NCBI GenBank assembly: GCA_001898095.1
Contig: MKSH01000031.1
Coordinates: 5,052 to 15,659 of the forward strand
Origin: Solirubrobacterales bacterium 70-9
GTDB taxonomy: Bacteria; Actinomycetota; Thermoleophilia; Solirubrobacterales; 70-9
Reading direction: 5' to 3'
Length of the DNA stretch: 10,608 nucleotides
Part shown: piece after piece, positions 1 to 6,871 of the stretch
Layout: each line of letters begins with the position of its first letter
How positions within the stretch are numbered: the first letter of the stretch is position 1
Position numbers and translations under genes: made by a program
Notes under the pieces: model-generated
What the model saw: only the letters and a program-made list of their open reading frames with translations
The model's database searches: none
Told to the model about the DNA's origin: nothing

Positions 1-166
1 AGGGCTCCCGACCCCGCGCCCCGCACGAACCCCCGCAGATCCTCCGCACCCGGGCGTCTCGGAGGCAAGCGGGCAGCCTGCCCGGGCCGCCTCCGAGACG
101 CCCGGGGCCCCCGTCCCCGGCCGCAGGGGCACGAAGCCCGGCGTCCCCCGCCGCAGGGCAAGAAAG
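1..166. repeat. Dispersed hairpin repeat, copy 1
   Basis: This gene-free stretch shares a block-by-block match with 7979-8195. The shared blocks, in order, are a gctcccga-cccc-gcg segment (4-18), a cccccgca-atcctccgcaccc segment, a perfect 18-bp inverted repeat (arms 49-66 and 89-106, cccgggcgtctcggaggc and its complement), and about 30-nt tandem units starting cgtcccc and containing ccgcagggg (112-141 and 142-166). The left boundary lies outside the window or close to position 1. The loop (67-88) differs from copy 2 while the arms are identical, which points to selection on the stem or to recent spread. It sits just 3' of a minus-strand gene, as does copy 2 broadly. Function is unknown; a 3'-UTR or REP-like element is my inference. 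Confidence 0.75.
49..106. terminator. 18-bp perfect hairpin 3' of the seven-gene minus-strand cluster
   Basis: Arms 49-66 and 89-106 are exact reverse complements around a 22-nt loop, which itself can form a smaller stem (70-76 with 78-84). It lies 62 nt past the stop of the last minus-strand gene, so it could end that transcript or protect its 3' end. There is no T-run on either strand, so a classic intrinsic terminator is not supported; the structure is certain, the role is not. Confidence 0.4.
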
Positions 167-167
167 C

Positions 168-476
168 TCACTCCGTCGGCAGCCCGAACTCGGCGCGGCG
201 GTCGACGGGGACGAGGTCGAGGAACTCGGGGTGGTCGGCGATGTACTGGGCGACGAACCAGCAGAAGGGGATCACCTCGAGGGACTCGTCGCGGGCGTCG
301 TGGAGGGCGCGGTCGATCATCCGGCCCGCGTGGCCCTGGCCTTTGTGGGCGTCGACGGTTTCGGTGTGGGTGAAGGAGACGATGCCGGGCTGCTTGACGT
401 AGTCGGCGACCGCGATCGTCTCGCCGTCGAGGTTGGTCTCGTAGCGCGACTGCTCCTTGTCGTCGACGATCGTCAT
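168..476 (-). CDS. Small GNAT-fold protein, Acetyltransf_CG (YjdJ/NATD1) type
   Basis: This 102-residue protein matches the short GCN5-related family typified by E. coli YjdJ and human NATD1. Visible family marks are FTHTE (35-39), the acetyl-CoA-binding loop HKGQGHAG (44-51), the IPFCWFVAQYI strand and helix (69-79) and HPEF (82-85), all in the expected order; length is normal for the family. Enzymatic substrate is unknown for the family, so acetyltransferase activity is only presumed. I chose the ATG at 476 because it forms an ATGA overlap with the stop of the preceding gene and has GGAG 8 nt upstream. A GTG at 485, three codons earlier, is the alternative. It is the last gene of the minus-strand cluster and probably translationally coupled to its neighbour. 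Confidence 0.88.
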   Translation of the reverse strand: MTIVDDKEQSRYETNLDGETIAVADYVKQPGIVSFTHTETVDAHKGQGHAGRMIDRALHDARDESLEVIPFCWFVAQYIADHPEFLDLVPVDRRAEFGLPTE

Positions 477-1273
477 CCGAGCCACTCCGCCACCTGGGCG
501 CCGCCGCGCAGGCCGGAAAGGTCGCCTTCGTCGCGCATCCGCGTCGCCACCGCGGCCATCGCCTCGATCGTCGCCCAGGCGAGCGAGCCGCCGACGCTGA
601 TCCGACGGGCGCCGGCGGCGGCGATCTCCGCCACCGTCAGCGAGGGGCGGGCCAGCACGTTGACCGGCAGGCCCACCGCGTCGACCACGGCGCGGATCTC
701 CGCGGCGCTCGCCAGGCCGGGCGCGTAGAGGACGTCGGCGCCCGCCGCCTCGTAGGCCCGCAGGCGCGCGATCGTGTCCTCGAGGTCGGGGTTGCCGCGG
801 ATGTGGTTCTCCGCCCGCGCGGTCAGGGTGAACCGGAACGGCAGCGCCCGCGCCGCCGCGGCGGCCGCCGCGATCCGCTCCGCCGCCGCGCCGACCTCGT
901 AGATCCCGGTCTCGGCGTCCCAGTCCTCGATCGAGCCGCCGACCGCGCCTACCGACGCCGCCACCTCGATCGCCCGCGCGGCGTGCTCCGCCGTCGGCCC
1001 GTAACCGTTCTCCAGGTCGACCGAGATCGGCAGGTCGCTCGCCGCCGCCAGGCCCTGCACGTGCTCGGCGAGCTCGTCCAGGGTCACCGCGCCGTCGGCC
1101 CGCCCGAGGGTGAAGGCGAAGGCGCTCGAACTGGTCGCCAGCGCCTCGAACCCGAGTGCCTCCAGCACCCGCGCGCTGCCGCCGTCCCAGGGGTTCGGGA
1201 TCAGGAAGCAGCCGCGCTCGTGCAGGGCGGCGAAGCGACGGCCGAGCTCTTCCTGCGTCGGACTCGTGCTCAT
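473..1273 (-). CDS. PEP mutase/isocitrate lyase-family protein
   Basis: A 266-residue TIM-barrel enzyme of the PEP mutase/isocitrate lyase superfamily (PEP_mutase, COG2513). Family marks are NPWDGGSAR (27-35), VDLENGYG (85-92; the Mg-binding DxDTGYG position with the second Asp replaced by Glu, as is common in this subgroup), IEDWD (115-119) and TARAENH (151-157). The K-[KR]-C-G-H catalytic loop of isocitrate and methylisocitrate lyases is absent after IEDWD, so lyase activity on those substrates is unlikely; the real C-C or C-P bond substrate cannot be told from sequence. The ATG lies 14 nt after the deacetylase stop. No Shine-Dalgarno is visible, but a TACCGT box ends 6 nt before the ATG, suggesting a leaderless internal start. 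The stop overlaps the next gene by 4 nt. Confidence 0.88.
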   Translation of the reverse strand: MSTSPTQEELGRRFAALHERGCFLIPNPWDGGSARVLEALGFEALATSSSAFAFTLGRADGAVTLDELAEHVQGLAAASDLPISVDLENGYGPTAEHAARAIEVAASVGAVGGSIEDWDAETGIYEVGAAAERIAAAAAAARALPFRFTLTARAENHIRGNPDLEDTIARLRAYEAAGADVLYAPGLASAAEIRAVVDAVGLPVNVLARPSLTVAEIAAAGARRISVGGSLAWATIEAMAAVATRMRDEGDLSGLRGGAQVAEWLG

Positions 1274-1279
1274 ACGAGG

Positions 1280-1285
1280 ACGGTA
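1280..1285 (-). promoter_or_regulatory. Candidate leaderless -10 box (TACCGT) for the PEP mutase-family gene
   Basis: On the minus strand TACCGT fits the actinobacterial TANNNT -10 consensus and ends 6 nt before the ATG, which would put the transcription start at or next to the A of the ATG. No ribosome binding site precedes this gene. The box is embedded in a 13-nt sequence (1279-1291, ctgagctaccgtc on the minus strand) that recurs exactly before the MOSC gene. Confidence 0.4.
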
Positions 1286-1287
1286 GC

Positions 1288-2046
1288 TCAGCCGCGGTAG
1301 AGGGTCCGGCCGCCGAGGAGTTCGGTCACGGTGACGAGACGGAAGCCGCGGCGCTGAAGGCCTTCGACGATGCCGGGAAGGGCCTGGACGGTCTCGGGGT
1401 GGTCGCCGCCGTCGTGGAGGAGGACGATCGAGCCCGGCTTCGCCTGGCGGACCACCTTCCTGCGGATCGCCCCCACGCCCGGGTGGGTGTCGTCTTCGGA
1501 GTCGAGGGTCCAGAAGACGGTCTGCAGGCCGTTGGCCAGCGCCGCTCGCTTCACCCGCCGGTCGAGTTCGCCGTAGGGCGGGCGGAAGAGGCAGGGCTCG
1601 AAGCCGGTCGCGGCGCGGATCGCTTCGTTCGTCGCGCGCAGCTCCGCCGGGCCCGGGTCGACCGGGTGGTGGAAGGAGTGGTTGCCGATCTCGTCGCCCG
1701 CGGCGAGGATCTGGCGCATCAGCGCTTCGTGGCCGCGGACGTGCCGGCCCTCCTCGAAGAAGGTCGCGCGGGCGCCGAGGCGGACCAGCGTTTCGAGGAT
1801 CGGCGGAGTCTGGGTGCCGCTCGGCCCGTCGTCGAAGGTCAGCGCCACCTCCATCCCGTCCTTCGGCCCGCGCCGGGCGATCTCCTGCGGCGTCGAGGTG
1901 CAGCCGAACGCTTCGGTTTCGCTCGCCCCGACCACGGTGCCGCCGTCGGACCCGGCCCGGGCGCTCGCCGCGCCGAGGAGGGCGAGGGCGATGCCGATCA
2001 GCAGCGCCGCGCGGAGCGCCCGCGCGCCGCCCACCGAGGCCGGCAT
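1288..2046 (-). CDS. Secreted polysaccharide deacetylase (NodB/CE4)
   Basis: A 252-residue protein with an N-terminal signal or anchor segment (basic start, hydrophobic about 12-28, Ala-x-Ala region near 26-31) followed by a complete CE4 domain. The five motifs are present in order: TFDDGP (70-75, catalytic base and metal Asp), HSFHHP (123-128, the two metal His), RPPYG (155-159), the LDSED strand (181-185) and LLHDGG (209-214, catalytic His). All catalytic residues are kept, so it should be an active metal-dependent deacetylase acting outside the membrane on N-acetylated glycans, perhaps the organism's own cell wall; substrate cannot be assigned. The ATG directly abuts the TAG of the MOSC gene with no gap, implying translational coupling. 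Confidence 0.92.
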   Translation of the reverse strand: MPASVGGARALRAALLIGIALALLGAASARAGSDGGTVVGASETEAFGCTSTPQEIARRGPKDGMEVALTFDDGPSGTQTPPILETLVRLGARATFFEEGRHVRGHEALMRQILAAGDEIGNHSFHHPVDPGPAELRATNEAIRAATGFEPCLFRPPYGELDRRVKRAALANGLQTVFWTLDSEDDTHPGVGAIRRKVVRQAKPGSIVLLHDGGDHPETVQALPGIVEGLQRRGFRLVTVTELLGGRTLYRG

Positions 2047-2706
2047 CTACACCAGCTCGGCCATCTGCTCGCGCAGGGTGCCGATCAGCTGGGGAGCTTC
2101 GCGGGCGCGCGGGATGAGGGTGTGGTCGACCAGCATCGCGTCGGCGACCAGGCGGACGCTGACCCCATGGTCGGGACGCCCGCCGAGGTCGACCGCGATC
2201 GCGTCGCCGGCGCCGAGCTCGCCCTCCTCGATGATCTTCAGGTAGGCGCCCGGCCGCGAGGCGCGGGCGAAGGTGCGCAGGAACCCCGGGTCCCCCATCC
2301 GCAGGCCGAGCTTGAAGCAGGGCAGCCGCGGTTGGACCACCTCGAGCACGGTCGTCCCGACCCGCCAACGCTCGCCGAGCACGGCGCCGGAGACGTCGAT
2401 CCCCTCGGTGGTCAGGTTCTCGCCGAGGGCGCCCGCGCCGAGCTCCCGTCCCAGCTCCTCCTCCCACAGCCGCGTCTCCTCGATCGCGTACGCGTACACC
2501 GCCTTGTCGGGCCCGCCGTGGACGCTGAGGTCGGCCTGCCGGTCGCCGTCGAGGTTCACCCCGCGCACCTGCACCCGTCCCTCGACCGGGTACTTCCAGA
2601 TCGCCGTCTTCACCACCCGCTGCCCGGTGTGGACGAGTTTCGGCAGGCCGACGTTGACGCTGAGCAGGCGGCCGAGCTGCTCCTGGGTCGCCGTCGTCGC
2701 CTCCAT
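2047..2706 (-). CDS. MOSC domain protein, YiiM-like
   Basis: A 219-residue MOSC protein with a C-terminal three-helix extension, the architecture of YiiM. Marks are HGGPDKAVYAY (63-73), GENLTTEG (95-102), the conserved Cys in QPRLPCFKL (C130), which in MOSC proteins lies at the molybdenum-cofactor or sulfur-handling site, and RPGAYLKI (151-158). YiiM-type proteins take part in molybdenum-cofactor-dependent detoxification of N-hydroxylated bases; that role here is by family only. No signal peptide, so cytoplasmic. It starts 15 nt after the GGDEF stop; no Shine-Dalgarno is seen, but a TACCGT box ends 7 nt before the ATG. Confidence 0.92.
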   Translation of the reverse strand: MEATTATQEQLGRLLSVNVGLPKLVHTGQRVVKTAIWKYPVEGRVQVRGVNLDGDRQADLSVHGGPDKAVYAYAIEETRLWEEELGRELGAGALGENLTTEGIDVSGAVLGERWRVGTTVLEVVQPRLPCFKLGLRMGDPGFLRTFARASRPGAYLKIIEEGELGAGDAIAVDLGGRPDHGVSVRLVADAMLVDHTLIPRAREAPQLIGTLREQMAELV

Positions 2707-2713
2707 CCCGGAG

Positions 2714-2719
2714 ACGGTA
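2714..2719 (-). promoter_or_regulatory. Candidate leaderless -10 box (TACCGT) for the MOSC gene
   Basis: TACCGT on the minus strand lies 7 nt before the ATG of the MOSC gene and begins 2 nt after the TGA of the GGDEF gene. The surrounding 13 nt (2713-2725) are identical to 1279-1291 before the PEP mutase-family gene, again with the TGA of the upstream gene inside the match. Confidence 0.4.
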
Positions 2720-2721
2720 GC

Positions 2722-3696
2722 TCAGGCGACCAACGTGCTCGCGGCGCGCAGCTCGCGCGAGTCGCGCTTGGCGCGGTAGAGCTCCTCGTCGGCGGCGGCG
2801 ATCGCCCGGTCGAGCGATTCGCCCCGCCGCCAGACCACGACGCCGACGCTCCAGTCGACCGGCGAGGCGAGCCGCAGCCGGTTCAACGCGTCCTCGGCGC
2901 CGCGCCGGCCGGCGCCGACCAGCGCCAGCGCGAACTCGTCGCCACCGAAGCGGGCCAGCACCTCGGAGCCGCGCAGCTCCGCCCGCCAGTCGCGGCCCAG
3001 TTCGACCAGCAGCTCGTCCCCCGCCGCGTGCCCGAGCCGGTCGTTGATCTGCTTGAAGCCGTCGAGGTCGATCAGCGCGATCGAGACCGGCAGTTCGTTG
3101 CGGTCGGCGACCGAGCGCATCCGCTCCGCCGCGGCGACGAAGCCGGAGCGGTTCAGGAGGCCGGTGAGCGCGTCGGTGACCAGCTGCGCGCGCAGCCGCG
3201 TGTTGAGCCGGGCGAGCGCCTCGGTCGCCAGCACCGAGGAGCCCGCGACCATCGCCCAGGCGGTGAACATCCCCGGCAGCCCGCTGAGGTAGAGGGAGAC
3301 CCCGGAGGCGACCACGACCACCGCCGCCTGCAGCCGCGCCGCCCGCTGCTCGAAGAACTGGCCCGCGTAGATGCCGATCCAGATGTAGGCGAAGCTGTTC
3401 AGCGCGCCGCCGTAGTCGGTGGTGCAGTTGGCGACCAGGACCGAGTTGATCAACGTGCCGAAGATCGCCGTCGCCTGCAGCCCGCGGGTCGAGAGCCGGC
3501 CGCCGAAACGCAGCAAGGCGAACGAGGCGCAGAGGAGGAACCCGCCGAGCACCGTCGCCAAGGTCGTCGGCGCGGTTTTCGAGATCGGGAAGGCGGCCGC
3601 GAACAGGCACATCGCCCCGCCGACGCCGTAGATCAGCCCCAGCGCCCAGACCGGCGCGGGCAGGCGCCGCAGCCAACGCTCCAGGCGTCGCTTCAT
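2722..3696 (-). CDS. Membrane-anchored GGDEF diguanylate cyclase
   Basis: About 324 residues: roughly six membrane segments (within about 15-160) with few charges, then a GGDEF domain (about 165-320). The domain shows DALTGLLNR (175-183), IDLDGFKQIND (209-219) with the metal Asp, an intact GGDEF active site (251-255) and a closing ADEELYRAKR (302-311), so c-di-GMP synthesis is likely. The inhibitory RxxD site is RGSE (242-245), at the right spacing but with Glu for Asp, so product inhibition may be weakened. No known sensor family is recognised in the membrane part. I chose the ATG at 3696; a GTG at 3732 would add 12 residues and is possible. Neither has a good ribosome binding site. It follows the TetR gene by 63 nt and precedes the MOSC gene by 15 nt. 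Confidence 0.88.
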   Translation of the reverse strand: MKRRLERWLRRLPAPVWALGLIYGVGGAMCLFAAAFPISKTAPTTLATVLGGFLLCASFALLRFGGRLSTRGLQATAIFGTLINSVLVANCTTDYGGALNSFAYIWIGIYAGQFFEQRAARLQAAVVVVASGVSLYLSGLPGMFTAWAMVAGSSVLATEALARLNTRLRAQLVTDALTGLLNRSGFVAAAERMRSVADRNELPVSIALIDLDGFKQINDRLGHAAGDELLVELGRDWRAELRGSEVLARFGGDEFALALVGAGRRGAEDALNRLRLASPVDWSVGVVVWRRGESLDRAIAAADEELYRAKRDSRELRAASTLVA

Positions 3697-3759
3697 GTCC
3701 GTGGCGGGCTGTTTAGGCCGATCTACCGTCACTACAAGAGGATCGGCGTCTCCCGAGCC

Positions 3760-4347
3760 TCACTTAAGCAGTTGCAGAGCGAATTCCATGACCCGTGCCT
3801 GCTTCTCGGCCGGCAGGCGGTCCGGATACAACAATGCGTGCAGACTGACCCCGTCGATGACCGCGCCGAGCAGCTCGATCACGTCCTCCATGTCGTGGTC
3901 GGCGGCGATCGATCCCTCGTCTTTCGCCTTCTGGACCAGTTCCCGGAGCAGCCCCCGCAGCGTCTCCGACTCCTGCCGCTGGATCTCGTGCAGGGCCTCG
4001 TTGCGCAGCGCCCGCGCCCAGAAGCTCATCTCGATCCGCGTCTCCAGATCGCGCTGCTCGTCCAGCGGCAGGTTGTCGAGGAGGATCCCCTTCAGCGCGT
4101 CCTCGGCGACCGGCGTCGCCACCTCGGCGTCGTAGCGTTTGCGGATCCGGGTGTGGGACAGCCGCAGCGCGTGCGCCAGCAGGTCGTCCTTGTTCTCGAA
4201 GTAGTGCGCCAACACCCCTGAGGAGTAACCCGACTCGCGGGCGATTTCGCGGATCGTCACCTCGTCGATGCCGCGCGCGGCGATCACCCTCCAGGCGGCG
4301 AGGACGAGCTCTTCCCGACGAGCGTCGTGGTCGACTTTCTTAGGCAT
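3760..4347 (-). CDS. TetR-family transcriptional regulator
   Basis: A 195-residue regulator with an N-terminal TetR helix-turn-helix (about 13-58): TIREIARESGYSSGVLAHYF (31-50) is the recognition region, followed by the typical NKDDLL. The C-terminal part resembles the BetI-like ligand domains. It lies 73 nt downstream of the MFS gene on the same strand, the usual arrangement of an efflux pump and its local repressor, so it probably represses the MFS transcript and itself. I could not find a convincing palindromic operator in 4348-4420 or 5651-5696. A gagaat box 8 nt before the ATG could be a weak leaderless -10. Confidence 0.92.
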   Translation of the reverse strand: MPKKVDHDARREELVLAAWRVIAARGIDEVTIREIARESGYSSGVLAHYFENKDDLLAHALRLSHTRIRKRYDAEVATPVAEDALKGILLDNLPLDEQRDLETRIEMSFWARALRNEALHEIQRQESETLRGLLRELVQKAKDEGSIAADHDMEDVIELLGAVIDGVSLHALLYPDRLPAEKQARVMEFALQLLK

Positions 4348-4420
4348 CGCGGCGGATTCTCGCAGTCGGCCCAGCGGTCAGGCGATCGATCTTGTCCATT
4401 CCTACGTCCCTTTCCTTTCC

Positions 4421-5650
4421 CTACATGTGTTGAAGGTGCGCGGTCGGCAGCAGCCGGCGGCCGGCGTAGATGGCCGGGAACGCCGCCACCGGGACGGCGA
4501 TGGCGAAGACGACGCCGAGGCGCCAGCCGCCCGCCTCGACCAGCGGCCCGGCCAGGGCGGCGCTGGCGCTGACCCCGACCATCACCGCGAGCAGCGCCCA
4601 GGTGAACGTTTCAGTACCGGTCCCCGGCGGCATCGTCAGCTCGGCGGCGCGGCTGCGCAGGGTGATCAGCGGTGCCGCGAAGCTGCCCGCGGGGAGGGCG
4701 AGGAAGACCAGGGCGAGTGAACTCGGCGCCAGCAGCAGGGGCGCGATCACCAGCGGCTGCAGGGCGGCAAGCCGCAGGCTGGCCTGGCGGAGGTTGCCGA
4801 GCCGCGCGCCGACGACCCCGTAGATCAGCGCGCCGAGCATCGAGCCGAGCGAGATCGCCGCGGCGAAGAGGCCGCCGAGGGAGGTCGAGCCGTGGGCGGC
4901 GCCGAAGGCCGGCAGGGCGACGTCGAGGGCGCCGAAGCTGGCGCCGATCGGCAGGCCGAGAAAGATGACGAAGCGGATCGCGGGCGAGGCGAGGGCGCCG
5001 GCGCGGGTGTGGTGTTCGGGGTGGGCGGGCTCCTCCGCGTGGACCGCGGGGACGAGCAGGAACCAGGCGGTGCCGAGGACGACGAAGACGGCGGCGACGA
5101 AGAGCGGCGCCGCCGGGCTGACCGTGGCGCTGAGCAGCCCGGTGAGGAGCGGCCCGACGACGAAGACGAGCTCGATCAGGATCGAGTCGAGGAGGTAGGC
5201 GTGGGTGAGGTCGCGGCGCGGGACCAGCGCCGGCCAGATGCCGCGGACGACGCCGCTGATCGGCGGCACCGTGGCCCCGGCGACGACCGCGGCAAGCGTC
5301 AGCGGGACGGTCGGAGCGCCGCCGTTGCCGATCGCGACGATCGCGCAGAAGGCGACCGCGCAGACCGCGGCGGCCGGGGCGAGCACCGGGATCGGCCCGC
5401 GGCGGTCGACCTGGCGACCGAGCAGTGGCCCGGCCAGGGCGAAGGCGAGTGCGTAGAAGCCGGTGACCACGCCGGCGACGCCGAAGGACCCGGTCTGGAC
5501 GTGGACGAAGATGACGAGCGCGACGCCGCCCATCCCGAAGGGCATGCGCCCGACCACCGAGGCGGCGGCGAGGGTTCGCACCTGGGGTGCGGTCAGAACC
5601 CGTGCCCACGGGCCGCGACCGCTGTCGGGAGTCGTGGATTCGGAGTACAT
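4421..5650 (-). CDS. MFS transporter
   Basis: A 409-residue integral membrane protein with about 12 hydrophobic segments in two halves separated by a hydrophilic, acidic/His-rich stretch (about residues 202-217). The loop between segments 2 and 3, GRQVDRRGPIP (78-88), is an MFS motif A variant. Substrate is unknown; the adjacent TetR gene suggests a drug or metabolite exporter. The ATG at 5650 has no clear Shine-Dalgarno. It is divergent from the luciferase-like gene across 46 bp and is the first gene of the minus-strand series. Confidence 0.9.
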   Translation of the reverse strand: MYSESTTPDSGRGPWARVLTAPQVRTLAAASVVGRMPFGMGGVALVIFVHVQTGSFGVAGVVTGFYALAFALAGPLLGRQVDRRGPIPVLAPAAAVCAVAFCAIVAIGNGGAPTVPLTLAAVVAGATVPPISGVVRGIWPALVPRRDLTHAYLLDSILIELVFVVGPLLTGLLSATVSPAAPLFVAAVFVVLGTAWFLLVPAVHAEEPAHPEHHTRAGALASPAIRFVIFLGLPIGASFGALDVALPAFGAAHGSTSLGGLFAAAISLGSMLGALIYGVVGARLGNLRQASLRLAALQPLVIAPLLLAPSSLALVFLALPAGSFAAPLITLRSRAAELTMPPGTGTETFTWALLAVMVGVSASAALAGPLVEAGGWRLGVVFAIAVPVAAFPAIYAGRRLLPTAHLQHM

Positions 5651-5654
5651 GGGT

Positions 5655-5683
5655 TTGTTTGCTCGGACGCCCGTTCTAGATTA
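5655..5683. promoter_or_regulatory. Divergent promoter with overlapping -10 boxes
   Basis: In the 46-bp gap, TAGATT (5677-5682, plus strand) preceded by TTGTTT (5655-5660, 16-nt spacer) could serve the luciferase-like gene, and TAATCT (5678-5683 read on the minus strand) could serve the MFS gene. Both fit TANNNT and share five positions around TCTAGA. TACCTT (5683-5688, plus strand) ending 8 nt before the ATG is an alternative short-leader box for the luciferase-like gene. Confidence 0.35.
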
Positions 5684-5696
5684 CCTTGAGACCCCT

Positions 5697-6638
5697 ATGA
5701 GCAGCGCCTCCCACCATCCCTTCCGGTTCGGAGTCGAGATGATGGAGCCCTTCGCCGGGATGACCTGGGCGGAGTCGGCGCGCGAGCTGGAGGCGCTCGG
5801 CTACTCGACCCTGTTCGCGCCCGACCACTTCGACGAGGGGTTCGGGCCGCTCACCGCGATGGCTGCGGCGGCCGCCGCGACCACCGAACTGACCGTCGCC
5901 ACCGCGGTCTTCGCCGCCGACTTCCGCCACCCGGCGGTGCTCGCGCGGGAGCTCGCCTCGATCGACGTCCTCTCCGAAGGTCGGCTCGAGGTCGGCCTCG
6001 GCGCCGGCTACCAGGTGGACGACTACCGCTCCTCCGGCATCGCGATGGACCCGCCGAAGGTCCGCGTCGACAGGCTGATCGAGTACGTCGCCGTGCTGCG
6101 CGGGCTCTTCGCCGCGGGCCCGTTCACCTACAAGGGCGAGCACTTCCAGATCGACGCGCTCGACGGTACCCCCCATCCCTTCACCCCCGGCGGCCCGCCG
6201 ATCTTCGTCGCCGGCGGCGGCCCGCGGATGCTGCGCTTCGCCGCGCGATGTGCCGACATCGTCGGCGTCAACCCGGCGCTACCGACCTCCGAGCGCCGTG
6301 CCGAGGCGCGCCGCGACGGCGTCGCCGCCCGGGTCGACGAGAAGTTCGCCCTGATCCGCGAGGCGGCCGGCGAACGCTACGGCGAACTGGAGCTCCACGG
6401 CTGGCTGCAGGCGGCGGTGATCACCGACGACGGCCGCGCCGCGGCCACCGAGATCGGCGCTGCCCTCGGCGCCCTCGACGCCGACGACGTCCTCGAGTCC
6501 CCCTTCGTCCTCGTCGGCAGCGTCGCCGAGATCGCCGCCCGCCTGCTCGAGCGCCGCGACCGCTGGGGCTACAGCTACTACACGGTCCAACAGCCCGCGG
6601 CGCGGGAGTTCGCGGCGGTCCTGGCAGCGCTCGAGTAG
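5697..6638 (+). CDS. F420-type luciferase-like oxidoreductase
   Basis: A 313-residue TIM-barrel protein of the bacterial luciferase-like superfamily, most like the actinobacterial F420-dependent group TIGR03621. Marks are the PDH of strand 2 (42-44), GRLEVGLGAGY (95-105), the phosphate-binding PPIFVAGGGPRMLRFAARCADI region (167-188) and the C-terminal YSYYTVQ (292-298). It probably uses reduced F420 (or FMNH2) to act on an unknown small molecule in the cytosol. I chose the ATG at 5697, which leaves a short native N-terminus HPFRFGVEM; longer in-frame extension would run into the MFS gene. The upstream ribosome binding site is poor. Its last 15 residues are echoed in a remnant at 8187-8231. 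Confidence 0.9.
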   Translation: MSSASHHPFRFGVEMMEPFAGMTWAESARELEALGYSTLFAPDHFDEGFGPLTAMAAAAAATTELTVATAVFAADFRHPAVLARELASIDVLSEGRLEVGLGAGYQVDDYRSSGIAMDPPKVRVDRLIEYVAVLRGLFAAGPFTYKGEHFQIDALDGTPHPFTPGGPPIFVAGGGPRMLRFAARCADIVGVNPALPTSERRAEARRDGVAARVDEKFALIREAAGERYGELELHGWLQAAVITDDGRAAATEIGAALGALDADDVLESPFVLVGSVAEIAARLLERRDRWGYSYYTVQQPAAREFAAVLAALE

Positions 6639-6792
6639 GGACGGGCGGGGGACGCGGCGGCGTCGCCCGGGCGGGCGGGGAGCGGCGGAGCGGCGGAGGG
6701 TGCGGGTGCCTGCGGGTCCCGGCGGGGAGAAGCGCGGAAGGCGCGCGCGGGACGCGAGGATCTCCGCGGAGCCGTGCGGAACTCCACGTTCC
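6639..6792. other. Gene-free GC-rich spacer between the luciferase-like gene and the IS
   Basis: No credible gene. It contains a cgcccgggcg palindrome, an 8-nt tandem agcggcgg, and a segment (about 6714-6780) that resembles 7774-7868 beyond the IS: both carry gtcccg-cggggaga, then aaggcg, then ctccgcggag. This suggests a second, diverged dispersed element or a shared 3' region on both sides of the insertion. Confidence 0.5.
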
Positions 6793-6796
6793 CTAA

Positions 6797-6809
6797 GAAC
6801 CCCTTTCAG
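6797..6809 (+). repeat. IS left terminal inverted repeat
   Basis: GAACCCCTTTCAG pairs with the complement of 7680-7692 (GAGCGCCTTTCAA), 10 of 13 identical, and directly follows the TAA target copy at 6794-6796. Confidence 0.72.
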
Positions 6810-6871
6810 AAAGAGGATCGCGGCGGCGAGTATCGAATCCATAACGCGTAAACCCGAGAAGGGAGAGCGCG

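Noticed and set aside
112..166. Tandem units considered as a CRISPR array
   Set aside because: Units are contiguous and imperfect with no unique spacers between them, and no cas gene is present.
473..3676. A 1067-codon open frame on the minus strand that looks like one giant protein
   Set aside because: Only its last quarter (473-1273) is a real gene. The rest reads the deacetylase, MOSC and GGDEF genes out of frame and is Arg/Ala/Gly/Pro-rich without domains.
3724..3729. A third TACCGT on the plus strand, like the proposed leaderless boxes
   Set aside because: No plus-strand gene starts near it, so it is taken as chance.
1156..4221. A 1021-codon open frame on the plus strand
   Set aside because: It is antisense to five well-supported genes, has low-complexity Arg/Gly/Pro/Asp composition and no recognisable domain; long antisense frames are expected at this GC content.
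4348..4420. Possible TetR operator around the gatcgatc sequence upstream of the TetR gene
   Set aside because: The symmetric core is short and the flanking half-sites pair poorly, so I cannot separate it from chance.
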